Positions 17,429 to 25,287 of a stretch of DNA of 64,000 nucleotides are shown in pieces. Made by a program: the position numbers and the translations under genes. A model generated the notes under the pieces. The model was not told where the DNA came from and did no database searches. It saw nothing but the letters and a program-made list of their open reading frames with translations. The stretch is from Tolypothrix sp. PCC 7712 (GTDB lineage: Bacteria; Cyanobacteriota; Cyanobacteriia; Cyanobacteriales; Nostocaceae). The stretch spans positions 2,046,001-2,110,000 of the forward strand of contig NZ_CP063785.1 in NCBI RefSeq assembly GCF_025860405.1. Reading direction: 5' to 3'. Numbering within the stretch: position 1 is the stretch's first letter; the number at the start of each line of letters is the position of its first letter.

Positions 17429-18489
17429 GACAAAATTTCTTTATTAATCTTGTCAAATATTGATTCAATTAAACCACCTGCTTGAGGAAAAGCACGTAAC
17501 CGCCGCGTAAAACCTAATTGTAGGGAAATTTGTTTTAAATGTGCCGATTTAAATTCCTTCGCACGATCTGTCATTATATATTCTGGAATTCCGCACACCT
17601 GCCATGTTTCTTGAAGCTCGTACTCGGTTTCGTAGTGCTTTGGTAAAATCGCATGACGCAGAGCTAAACCAACTTCATGTGAGCCAGCAGGTTCAAAACC
17701 TAGATAAAAACCTGTCACACACCCAGAATAGCTATCCATTACCAATGTGATATATGGACGACCAATAACTTTTTTATCTTCTTCGTCAATTAACAAAATA
17801 TCTAGCTTAGTATGGTCTATCTGCCAAATCTGGTTGCTGTGGGTGATTTCTAAAATCCCTTCTGTTGTTTGAAGAATTTGTCCTTCAATTGGTGATCCAG
17901 GATGACGTAATGTCTTATTTTTTTCTTCTATATAGGCATTTATTACTTTATAAACAGTGACATGAGAAGGATGTTTGCCTGCTATTAAATCCTCTCTCAC
18001 TTGAGAGTATCCCTTAAATTTTTCATCATGCTTCTTTTGTTCTAGCTTCTCTCCTTGGGAAGCTAAAGCTTTTAAATAGCCAAAAATCTGATTGTGGTTT
18101 ATCCGAGAACCTTCTTTGTTACCCCATTTATGAAGGTTCACAATAAGATCATGCCACTGCTGGGAAATACGATATTGTCCCTTATCTTTACGTCCAACAG
18201 CTAGAGTTGCAACTCCTACCTGTTCAACTTTCTCCACCATGCGCTTAATAGTTCGGGTGCTTTTACCCAAAGCTTTCGCTGCATCTGCGATCGCATCCAT
18301 ACGAGCTGCTTTGTTAGGCGCTTGGCGGATGACATCTATTAATTCCACCTTTTTAAGATAGTCGGATGAATCTTCGTTAACTAGTAGGTGCTTTGTTTGC
18401 TCTTCTTCCTTATTTACTACTTCCTCAATCTCTAATCCTGGAAAGGCTTCGCTCGTAGGCTTCCTGGGCATCAGCTCATCTCCAAAAAA

Positions 18490-18545
18490 TATGTCATCAT
18501 TTACTTTAAAATTTTATATGATTTATGACATCATTTGATTTAAAA
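18490..18545. promoter_or_regulatory. Direct repeats upstream of tnsB
   Basis: Two 22-bp direct repeats (18490-18511 and 18524-18545) begin TATGTCATCATTT and TATGACATCATTT and end TTTAAAA, with three mismatches. They lie just before the tnsB start. The position suggests an operator or promoter control site; no cognate regulator is proven. Confidence 0.4.
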
Positions 18546-18621
18546 GTGGGAAAAAAATAATCTAAGAACAAAATAACTGAAACCTTTGCTATCAAAAGGT
18601 TTCAGCTATAAGCACTATAAA

Positions 18622-18672
18622 TTTAAAATGGACAATAATTCTTTAAAATGGACAATAATTATTTAATGGACA
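18622..18672. repeat. tnsB-side transposon end
   Basis: Two tandem 19-bp repeats TTTAAAATGGACAATAATT (18622-18640 and 18642-18660, 20-bp period) lead into the terminus TTTAATGGACA. Aligned with the inverted other end, the last six bases should be TGTACA; here they are TGGACA. CCATC follows at once. Confidence 0.85.
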
Positions 18673-18677
18673 CCATC
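18673..18677. repeat. Target site duplication CCATC (right copy)
   Basis: It is identical to 8423-8427 and abuts the tnsB-side terminus, so this junction dates from a single insertion event. Confidence 0.9.
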
Positions 18678-19035
18678 CGGAAGTTAAATAATCATTATTA
18701 TTTTTCAAGATAACAATAGTATAAATTGAGTTTTGGAAAAACTATATTTTCATAATTAAACTTACAGCAATTTGCAAGCGAAAATCTCCTGAGTAAGATA
18801 CTGGCATCATCACGAAGAACAGCTTGAGAAAAATGGTATCAACGGAGAAACAGCATTGCTGTAGAAATTCAGTTTAAAGGTTGGTTAAAAACGATGTCAA
18901 AGACAAGCCGCTACGCGTCTACGCTACATTGAGCTACTACCGTGTCCTCTCGAATATTGTTGATGCATCGCAAACACTATTTGACTTGGTAAAAGTCTGA
19001 TTGATTGTCGATAGAAACTGATCATGACTCAAATC
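18678..19035. other. Intergenic stretch beyond the transposon
   Basis: About 360 bp of AT-rich chromosomal DNA that would have lain directly after tRNA-Ala before insertion. I see no gene; a short GC-rich piece with CCGCTACGCGTCTACG near 18910 also occurs near 47200 and is a dispersed repeat fragment. Confidence 0.5.
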
Positions 19036-20607
19036 TTACTCCTCAAAACTCTTAAAAAATCCTCCTCCTCCCGGAGTTTCTATCACAAATACATCTCCAG
19101 GTTTCATTTCTACAGTTGCAGTGCTATCTAAAGTTTCTTGATTACCATCTTGACGTTGTACCCAGTTGCGTCCTACTTTTCCTGCTTCTCCACCATTTAA
19201 TCCAAAGGGAGGGATACGCCGATGATTAGAAAGAATATTTGCTGTCATTGGTTCTAGAAACTTGATGCGGCGAATGACTCCATTACCACCAGAAAATTTG
19301 CCTTTACCGCCGCTATCGGGACGCAAACTAAAGCTTTCTACTTGTACAGGATAGCGAGTTTCTAAAACTTCAGGATCGGTTAAACGGGAGTTAGTCATGT
19401 GGGTATGAACTGCATCAGTACCATGAAAGTTAATCCCTGCACCAGCACCACCACAGATAGTTTCATAATATTGATAACGTTCATTCCCAAACGTCAAGTT
19501 ATTCATGGTTCCCTGAGAAGCAGCCATGACACCTAAAGCACCATATAATGCATCAACAATTGTTTGAGATGTCTCCACATTACCTGCAACTACGGCTGCT
19601 GGATAAGTTGGGTTCAGCATACAGCCTTCAGGAATGATAATTTCCAAAGGTTTTAAACACCCTGCATTTAGGGGAATACTATCTTTTACTAAAGTACGAA
19701 AAACATATAATACTGCCGCCTGAGTAACAGCTTTAGGAGCATTAAAGTTACTATCTAATTGTTTAGATGTACCAGTAAAATCAATAGTAGCACTGCGATT
19801 CTTATGATTAATTTTTACTTCTACTTGAATTTTTGCCATGCTATCCATTTCATAGCAAAATGAACCATCTGTAAGAATATCAATTGCGCGTCTAACTGCC
19901 TCCTCTGCATGATTTTGCACAAATTTCATATAAGCTTGTACTGTTTGCAATTGATATTGATTAACCATCTTACGCAGTTCTTGCACGCCTCGTTCATTGG
20001 CGGCAATTTGTGCTTTAAAGTCTGCAATATTTTGGTCAGAATTACGAGCAGGATAACGATGATTTAAAAGTAAATCTCGTACTGACTGTTCTTGAAAGTT
20101 ACCTTTTTCAACTAAGAGAAAATTATCAAATAAAACTCCTTCTTCCTCTACATTTTTACTATGGGGAGGCATAGAACCTGGGGTAATACCACCAATATCA
20201 GCTTGATGTCCGCGAGACGCAACATAGAAAAGAGGACTGTTAACTAAAATATTTTCACTACTATCGAGAAATACAGGAGTAATTGCAGTGACATCAGGAA
20301 GATGGGTGCCGCCATTATAAGGATTATTAGATAAATAGACATTTCCCGGTTTTATCGTATCGCCTTTATCGTTAATTAAACTGCGGACACTTTCGCTCAT
20401 GGAACCTAAATGTACGGGAATATGAGGTGCATTAGCCACTAATAATCCAGAAGTATCAAAAATAGCGCAGGAAAAATCTAGACGTTCTTTGATATTCACA
20501 GATGCAGCTGTATTTTGCAGAACAATTCCCATTTGTTCAGCGATAAATTGATAGAGATTTTTAAATATTTCTAGACGAACAGGGTCAGGTTGAGATATTT
20601 CGGACAT
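19036..20607 (-). CDS. hyuB: Hydantoinase B / 5-oxoprolinase subunit
   Basis: HyuB partners HyuA in ATP-dependent opening of hydantoin or 5-oxoproline rings. The 523-aa protein starts with LEIFKNLYQFIAEQMG, then carries HIPVHLGSM, NPYNGGTHLPDV, GHQADIGG and the GGAGAG segment, ending GDVFVIETPGGGGF. All are hallmarks of the HyuB family and the length is normal. Two unrelated genes separate it from hyuA on the same strand. Substrate cannot be told from sequence. Confidence 0.9.
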   Translation of the reverse strand: MSEISQPDPVRLEIFKNLYQFIAEQMGIVLQNTAASVNIKERLDFSCAIFDTSGLLVANAPHIPVHLGSMSESVRSLINDKGDTIKPGNVYLSNNPYNGGTHLPDVTAITPVFLDSSENILVNSPLFYVASRGHQADIGGITPGSMPPHSKNVEEEGVLFDNFLLVEKGNFQEQSVRDLLLNHRYPARNSDQNIADFKAQIAANERGVQELRKMVNQYQLQTVQAYMKFVQNHAEEAVRRAIDILTDGSFCYEMDSMAKIQVEVKINHKNRSATIDFTGTSKQLDSNFNAPKAVTQAAVLYVFRTLVKDSIPLNAGCLKPLEIIIPEGCMLNPTYPAAVVAGNVETSQTIVDALYGALGVMAASQGTMNNLTFGNERYQYYETICGGAGAGINFHGTDAVHTHMTNSRLTDPEVLETRYPVQVESFSLRPDSGGKGKFSGGNGVIRRIKFLEPMTANILSNHRRIPPFGLNGGEAGKVGRNWVQRQDGNQETLDSTATVEMKPGDVFVIETPGGGGFFKSFEE

Positions 20608-20816
20608 TTTCGCTCCTATTTTTGAAATATAGCAACTTCCGTAGTTTCATATCATTAGAATTAAATAGGTGCTTAGAGGTTATTTATAAAGTAAAAATAA
20701 AATTATTGTAGGCTGCATTAGGTGTGGTTTTCAATATGATTTGTCATGAAATAACTATACTAGCGCCTAACGCATTATCCATGCGGCGGGCGGTGCGTTA
20801 CTTTATAAATAGTCTC

Positions 20817-21362
20817 TTAAAGCATACTTTTGCTTGTAAGGCGGCAATCATCTAATAGTTGGTTTAATTCTGCAATAACCTGACAAGGATTTCGACCTTT
20901 TAAAAAAGCAGCAATTGCAGCTTCATACGGATTCCTGCCAGTTTTTCTCACTGCTGATATCGCTGCTTGATTAGAAAATCCCCGCGCGCTAACTAGCCAA
21001 GCAGCTAAGATATGTCCTGTGCGTCCAATTCCCCCAGCACAGTGAACCACTACTTTTTCACTGGCTTGGTTTGCAAGTAACAAAAAAGGCAATATTTTCT
21101 GAGTGAGGGTTTCATTATTCACTAGTTGGAAATCCTCAATTGGTGCCCAACAAACTCGCTCAACTCCAAAGTTGTTTTGATAAATTTGCAGTAAATTTGA
21201 GTATCGATTTAGCTGAGTTTCATGAAGTAAACAGCAAACACGCTGAATATTTTGACTTTGCATAAACTCAATCCACTGATTGATTTTTTGGCTACTATAT
21301 CCAGGCCTTGCAGCACCAAATACAATAGTTTCATTTTCAGAAGCTGCAGCAAATTTGTACAT
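20817..21362 (-). CDS. Dual-specificity/tyrosine phosphatase-like protein
   Basis: The 181-aa protein has the cysteine phosphatase loop VVHCAGGIGRTGH, with nucleophile Cys108 and Arg114 in the HCxxGxxR pattern. An upstream acidic loop (WAPIEDFQL) may supply the general acid. It is cytoplasmic, without signal or membrane segments. It lies between hyuB and hyuA on the same strand. The substrate may be a phosphoprotein or a phosphorylated small molecule; nothing here decides. Confidence 0.8.
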   Translation of the reverse strand: MYKFAAASENETIVFGAARPGYSSQKINQWIEFMQSQNIQRVCCLLHETQLNRYSNLLQIYQNNFGVERVCWAPIEDFQLVNNETLTQKILPFLLLANQASEKVVVHCAGGIGRTGHILAAWLVSARGFSNQAAISAVRKTGRNPYEAAIAAFLKGRNPCQVIAELNQLLDDCRLTSKSML

Positions 21363-21441
21363 AATTTAATATCATTGATATTTTGATAATTAAAATTTAT
21401 TAGTAAAAACAATGTTCATAAACCGCAGTATATTCAATTAT

Positions 21442-22005
21442 TTATTTAGATTGTAATTGATATTTTAATATGTTTATAATCTTCTGAGCTTCATACTGAA
21501 AATTAATTGTTATTCCTACATACCACAAGATTGAAACAAAGGTTAGCCACATAATTAGCATAAATATCATAAATATTGATGAATGTGAGCCTTGTAAAGC
21601 TTGTTGCCATGAAAAAATAATGCCAGTGATTACAATAGATAACATCAACAACCACATGATCACCAATATCAATAATTCCCGGTTGGATGGTCGCATTTTT
21701 AAAGCTACAATCAATTCATTATTAATATTTTCCATAATATGTATCTGGGCTTGAGTTTCAATACAAAGTTTCTTGTAGGCGTAAGGGCCATTGATGCGGA
21801 AAGAATGATCATTTATTAATTTGACAAAATATCGCCTTTCGATGCTACCAAATAAGCCAGAACTTTTATCTGTAATTCCTGTATTGGATAAATCTGATAG
21901 GATTATTTGCAAGTTTTTTAAAGAAAGTATGATATGTAGATTACAACGTTTGATAGGGACAACAGATGACAATAACTTTCTCAATCTCAAAATAGCTTGT
22001 GTCAT
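21442..22005 (-). CDS. Hypothetical membrane protein, 187 aa
   Basis: The first half is soluble (MTQAILRLRKLLSS; residues about 1-105). Two hydrophobic spans follow (about 108-130 and 143-166) and a short cytoplasmic tail. I do not recognise a family. It shares strand and spacing with the phosphatase gene and hyuA. Confidence 0.55.
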   Translation of the reverse strand: MTQAILRLRKLLSSVVPIKRCNLHIILSLKNLQIILSDLSNTGITDKSSGLFGSIERRYFVKLINDHSFRINGPYAYKKLCIETQAQIHIMENINNELIVALKMRPSNRELLILVIMWLLMLSIVITGIIFSWQQALQGSHSSIFMIFMLIMWLTFVSILWYVGITINFQYEAQKIINILKYQLQSK

Positions 22006-22140
22006 GGTAGGTTTTATGGCGATATCATCATCGTTTCTTAATAATTAGAATTTTAAATACTTAAACTTCAGTAAGCATTGTAGTATTTACGGTTAATACT
22101 CAATAGCATTGATAATTTGTTGATTATTTAGCAAAATTAA

Positions 22141-24240
22141 TTAATCTTTACGATTTAAAATTAAGTGATTACGTTCAGTTAATTCTGCTTCCCAGTTAGG
22201 CTCAACTACAATTGTACTAATCTTTTCAACAATGATGGCAGGCCCATGAATAACATCTTCTGTCTGCAAATCTTCGCGACGATATACAGGTGTATTATGC
22301 CATTGTTCGCTAGTAAACATCCTCACTTGCTCAACAGCTTGAGGCTTTTCATCTAAAGAACGAGTGCGAGTAACTAAAGGTTCCTCAGGTGTGTCCATTT
22401 TTTGAATTAATTCAACTGAAGCAGATTCCACAATTAATTGCTTTTCTAGTTGGATGAAACCATAGCGAGATTTATGTTCAGCTTCAAAACTTGCTCGCAT
22501 GGCTGAAACTTCAGGCTTAAAATCAATTATCAATATGGAGTTAGTACCTTCATATTTTAAATTTAGTTTAGCAACTATTTCCTGCTGCTGAGTATTATAA
22601 TCATTACTAATTTCACTGGCTGCTTGAGTAGCTAAATTAGCAATTAAATTTTGTAATTGGGAAATTAATGCTGATGTTAAAGGCTGTTCTACTCCCTTTT
22701 CTCTAATGGCTCGAATATCAGCTAATCCCATACCATAAGCAGATAAAACGCCAGCGTAAGGGTGAAGAAATATCTGTTTCATGCCTAAAGTATCGGCAAT
22801 TAAACAAGCAACTTGTGCGCCAGCACCGCCAAAACAACAAAGTACATATTGCGTGACATCATAACCCCTCTGGAGACTGATTTTTTTAATGGCATTCGCC
22901 ATATTCTCTACTGCGATCGCAATAAATCCTGCAGCTACTTGTTCCGGGGTACGATTGTTACCTGTTGCTGTTTTGATATCTTCTGCTAACTGGGTAAATT
23001 TAGCTGTGACAATCTCTTGATATAATGGTAAATTGCCCTCAATTCCAAAAACAGCTGGAAAATATTGTGGGTGAATTTTACCTAACATGACATTAGCATC
23101 AGTTACTGCTAAAGGGCCGCCACGTCGATAACAAGCAGGGCCAGGATTTGATCCAGACGATTCTGGCCCTACACGATAACTAGAACCATCAAACAATAAA
23201 ATTGAACCGCCACCAGCCGCAATTGTATTAATTGCTAATACTGGAACTCGCATCCTCGCACCAGCAATTTCAGATTCTAATTGGCGTTCGTATTCTCCTT
23301 TAAAATGGGCAACATCAGTACTAGTTCCACCCATATCAAAGGTAATTACTAACTCAAAACCTGCTCTTTTACTAGTTTGAACTGCACCCACAATTCCCCC
23401 AGCCGGGCCACTTAAAATACTATCTTTACCTTGAAATTGTTGGGCTGTAACTAAACCGCCGTCAGATTTCATAAACATTAATTTGACTCCAGGTAACTGA
23501 CTTGCTATCTGGTTCACATAGCGCCGTAAAATTGGTGTCAAATAAGCATCTACAACTGTGGTATCACCGCGACTAACTAACTTCATTAAAGGGCTAACCT
23601 GATGAGATACTGATATTTGTGTAAATCCAATTTCTTGAGCAATTTGATATACTTGTTGCTCGTGATTGTGATAGCGATCGCTGTGCATAAAAACAATGGC
23701 ACAACTGCGAATTCCTGTGTTGTAAACTGCTTGTAAGTCTTGTTTCACTTGTGCAAGATTAACAGCTATTAATTTATTACCTTGAGCATCATAGCGTTCA
23801 TCAACTTCAATTACCTGCTCATAAAGCATCGTTGGTAAAACTATATGAAGGGCAAAAATATCAGGGCGGTTTTGGTAGCCAATACGCAACGCATCTTTAA
23901 AGCCTTTGGTAATTAGCAGGACGACGCGATCGCCTTTTCTTTCTAACAGTGCATTAGTGGCTACTGTTGTCCCCATTTTTACTACTTCTATAGCTTCCGT
24001 AGGAATCGCCTCATCCTGAGAAATACCAATAATATCCCGAATTCCTTGGATAGCTGCATCTTGATATTGTTCAGGATTTTCTGAGAGTAATTTATAAACG
24101 ATAATCCACTGCTGATTAGGCAGATTTACAATTAAAAATCGTTCCGGATGCTTTAATAATCTTTCTATAATTTTCTGATTATTTGTAACCGCAACTATAT
24201 CGGTAAATGTTCCACCACGGTCAGCAAAGAATTTTAACAT
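22141..24240 (-). CDS. hyuA: Hydantoinase A / 5-oxoprolinase subunit
   Basis: HyuA is the ATP-binding half of the hydantoinase/oxoprolinase. The 699-aa protein begins FFADRGGTFTDIVA, has GTTVATNALLERKG, the phosphate-binding FDMGGTSTDVA and SGPAGGIVG, then NTIAAGGGSI and CCFGGAGAQVACLIA, all typical of an ASKHA-type fold. The start directly follows a ribosome-binding-like AGAGAA. It is probably the first gene of a four-gene minus-strand cluster ending with hyuB. Confidence 0.9.
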   Translation of the reverse strand: MLKFFADRGGTFTDIVAVTNNQKIIERLLKHPERFLIVNLPNQQWIIVYKLLSENPEQYQDAAIQGIRDIIGISQDEAIPTEAIEVVKMGTTVATNALLERKGDRVVLLITKGFKDALRIGYQNRPDIFALHIVLPTMLYEQVIEVDERYDAQGNKLIAVNLAQVKQDLQAVYNTGIRSCAIVFMHSDRYHNHEQQVYQIAQEIGFTQISVSHQVSPLMKLVSRGDTTVVDAYLTPILRRYVNQIASQLPGVKLMFMKSDGGLVTAQQFQGKDSILSGPAGGIVGAVQTSKRAGFELVITFDMGGTSTDVAHFKGEYERQLESEIAGARMRVPVLAINTIAAGGGSILLFDGSSYRVGPESSGSNPGPACYRRGGPLAVTDANVMLGKIHPQYFPAVFGIEGNLPLYQEIVTAKFTQLAEDIKTATGNNRTPEQVAAGFIAIAVENMANAIKKISLQRGYDVTQYVLCCFGGAGAQVACLIADTLGMKQIFLHPYAGVLSAYGMGLADIRAIREKGVEQPLTSALISQLQNLIANLATQAASEISNDYNTQQQEIVAKLNLKYEGTNSILIIDFKPEVSAMRASFEAEHKSRYGFIQLEKQLIVESASVELIQKMDTPEEPLVTRTRSLDEKPQAVEQVRMFTSEQWHNTPVYRREDLQTEDVIHGPAIIVEKISTIVVEPNWEAELTERNHLILNRKD

Positions 24241-24451
24241 TTCTCTGTTTATTTAATGCTCTAGAAGTAGAATAACAAGACTTATTAGAGTATTTCTACT
24301 TCGACTGTAAAATATTTTGACTACGAGTATTGATTGGCAGGAATATTTATCATACAAATTGAGTATTTTTAGGTATATTTTATATTTTTTGGCTAATTTT
24401 CTGGTAAAATAATTTAATATAAATTAGTATTACATTTAATTTAAGTATATC

Positions 24452-24868
24452 GTGTCTGCAAAAGATATCTTCCATGATATTGTCAAAGCAGCTTTACAAA
24501 AAGATGGCTGGCTAGTTAACAAAGACCCATTATATTTGCGTCTAGGTGATGACCAAATACGGATTGACTTAGGTGCAGAACGTTTAATTGTTGCGGAACG
24601 GGAAAAAGAACAAATCGCTGTTGAAGTTAAGAGTTTCTTAGCACCTTCAGCACTCAACGAGTTTCACACTGCTTTAGGACAATTTCTCAACTATCGAGCT
24701 GTATTACAAATACAACAACCCCAAAGAAAGCTATATTTGGCAGTAACTACGGATGTTTACCGAAGTTTTTTCTTGCGAGATTTACCTCAATTAAGTATAC
24801 AAGTCTATGAACTGAAAATAATTATTTTCGATCCAGTTAATGAGGTAATTGTGGAATGGATAAATTAA
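24452..24868 (+). CDS. xisH: XisH-family protein
   Basis: XisH and XisI were named as controlling factors for fdxN-element excision in Anabaena, but homologues abound where no such element exists. The 138-aa protein shows the family pattern: AKDIFHDIVKAALQKDGW, RLGDDQIRIDLGAERLIVAE and IAVEVKSFLAPS, which resembles a PD-(D/E)XK nuclease core (Asp then ExK). Start is GTG at 24452. It overlaps xisI by 13 nt. No excisase gene lies nearby, so the pair probably has another role, perhaps toxin-antitoxin-like. Confidence 0.9.
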   Translation: MSAKDIFHDIVKAALQKDGWLVNKDPLYLRLGDDQIRIDLGAERLIVAEREKEQIAVEVKSFLAPSALNEFHTALGQFLNYRAVLQIQQPQRKLYLAVTTDVYRSFFLRDLPQLSIQVYELKIIIFDPVNEVIVEWIN

Positions 24869-25191
24869 ATAATTACCGTCAATTGATTCGCCAAATAATT
24901 AATGAATATGCCCAAATGAAGCCGAGTAATGGGGATATTCAAGTTTATACTTTTTGTGATGAGGTCAATGACCATTACCAAGTTTTTCATGCTGGATGGG
25001 ATGGATATCAACGCATATTTGGTGCTTTAATTCATTTGGATTTAATTGAAGGGAAAATTTGGATACAGTATGACGGTACTGAAATAGGAGTGGCAAATGA
25101 TTTAGTGGCATTGGGTGTAGCTAAAGAAGATATTGTTTTGGCATATCACTCACCTTTTATGCGTCAATTTGATGGTTTTGCAGTTGGGTAG
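24856..25191 (+). CDS. xisI: XisI-family protein
   Basis: The 111-aa protein has YRQLIRQIINEYAQMKPSNG, the strand-rich DHYQVFHAGWDGYQRI and the C-terminal DIVLAYHSPFMRQF, the signature of XisI. It overlaps xisH and is translated from the same message. The two are nearly always paired in cyanobacteria. Confidence 0.92.
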   Translation: MDKLNNYRQLIRQIINEYAQMKPSNGDIQVYTFCDEVNDHYQVFHAGWDGYQRIFGALIHLDLIEGKIWIQYDGTEIGVANDLVALGVAKEDIVLAYHSPFMRQFDGFAVG

Positions 25192-25287
25192 TTATATAAA
25201 AAATTGAAGGTGCGTTAGCCTACGGCATAACACACCCTACTTCTTAATTACCTGTACCTACTGAATAATATAGGGGCATCATTGCCC

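Larger units (their letters stand above)
15620..18471 (-). pseudogene. tnsB: tnsB, transposase of the CAST, disrupted and 3'-truncated
   Basis: TnsB is the Mu-like DDE recombinase that joins the transposon ends to the target. The N-terminal piece (18471-17429, about 347 codons) has helix-turn-helix regions and the catalytic core with WQIDHTKLDI (Asp), MTDRAKEF (Asp) and GGLIESIF (Glu). An IS66 element interrupts it. Removing the IS and one 8-bp duplication restores the frame as EILS-LYGGYTGSS. The second piece (15873-15620) continues to LMKVAIRN and then ends at the IS701-like element. About 430 residues remain, so the C-terminal part needed to contact TnsC is missing. It is certainly non-functional. 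Confidence 0.92.
8428..18672. mobile_element. Type V-K CRISPR-associated transposon (CAST), decayed
   Basis: This 10,245-bp element has terminus TGTACA next to the tRNA, terminus TGGACA at the other side, and CCATC duplications outside both. The two ends share a 23-bp inverted block at 8453-8475 and 18625-18647 plus further copies of TTATTGTCCA. The order from the tnsB side is broken tnsB, IS701-like element, truncated hsdM, ribbon-helix-helix gene, cas12k, tracrRNA, CRISPR array and homing guide. tnsC and tniQ are absent. The ends and the RNA-guided module are preserved, so mobilisation in trans by a related CAST remains conceivable. Confidence 0.93.

Noticed and set aside
17286..17468. 60-aa frame crossing the IS66/tnsB boundary
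   Set aside because: It is an artefact of reading across the insertion junction.
24452..25191. xisH/xisI as proof of an fdxN excision element
   Set aside because: No excisase gene or element borders are visible, and the pair is widespread without such elements.
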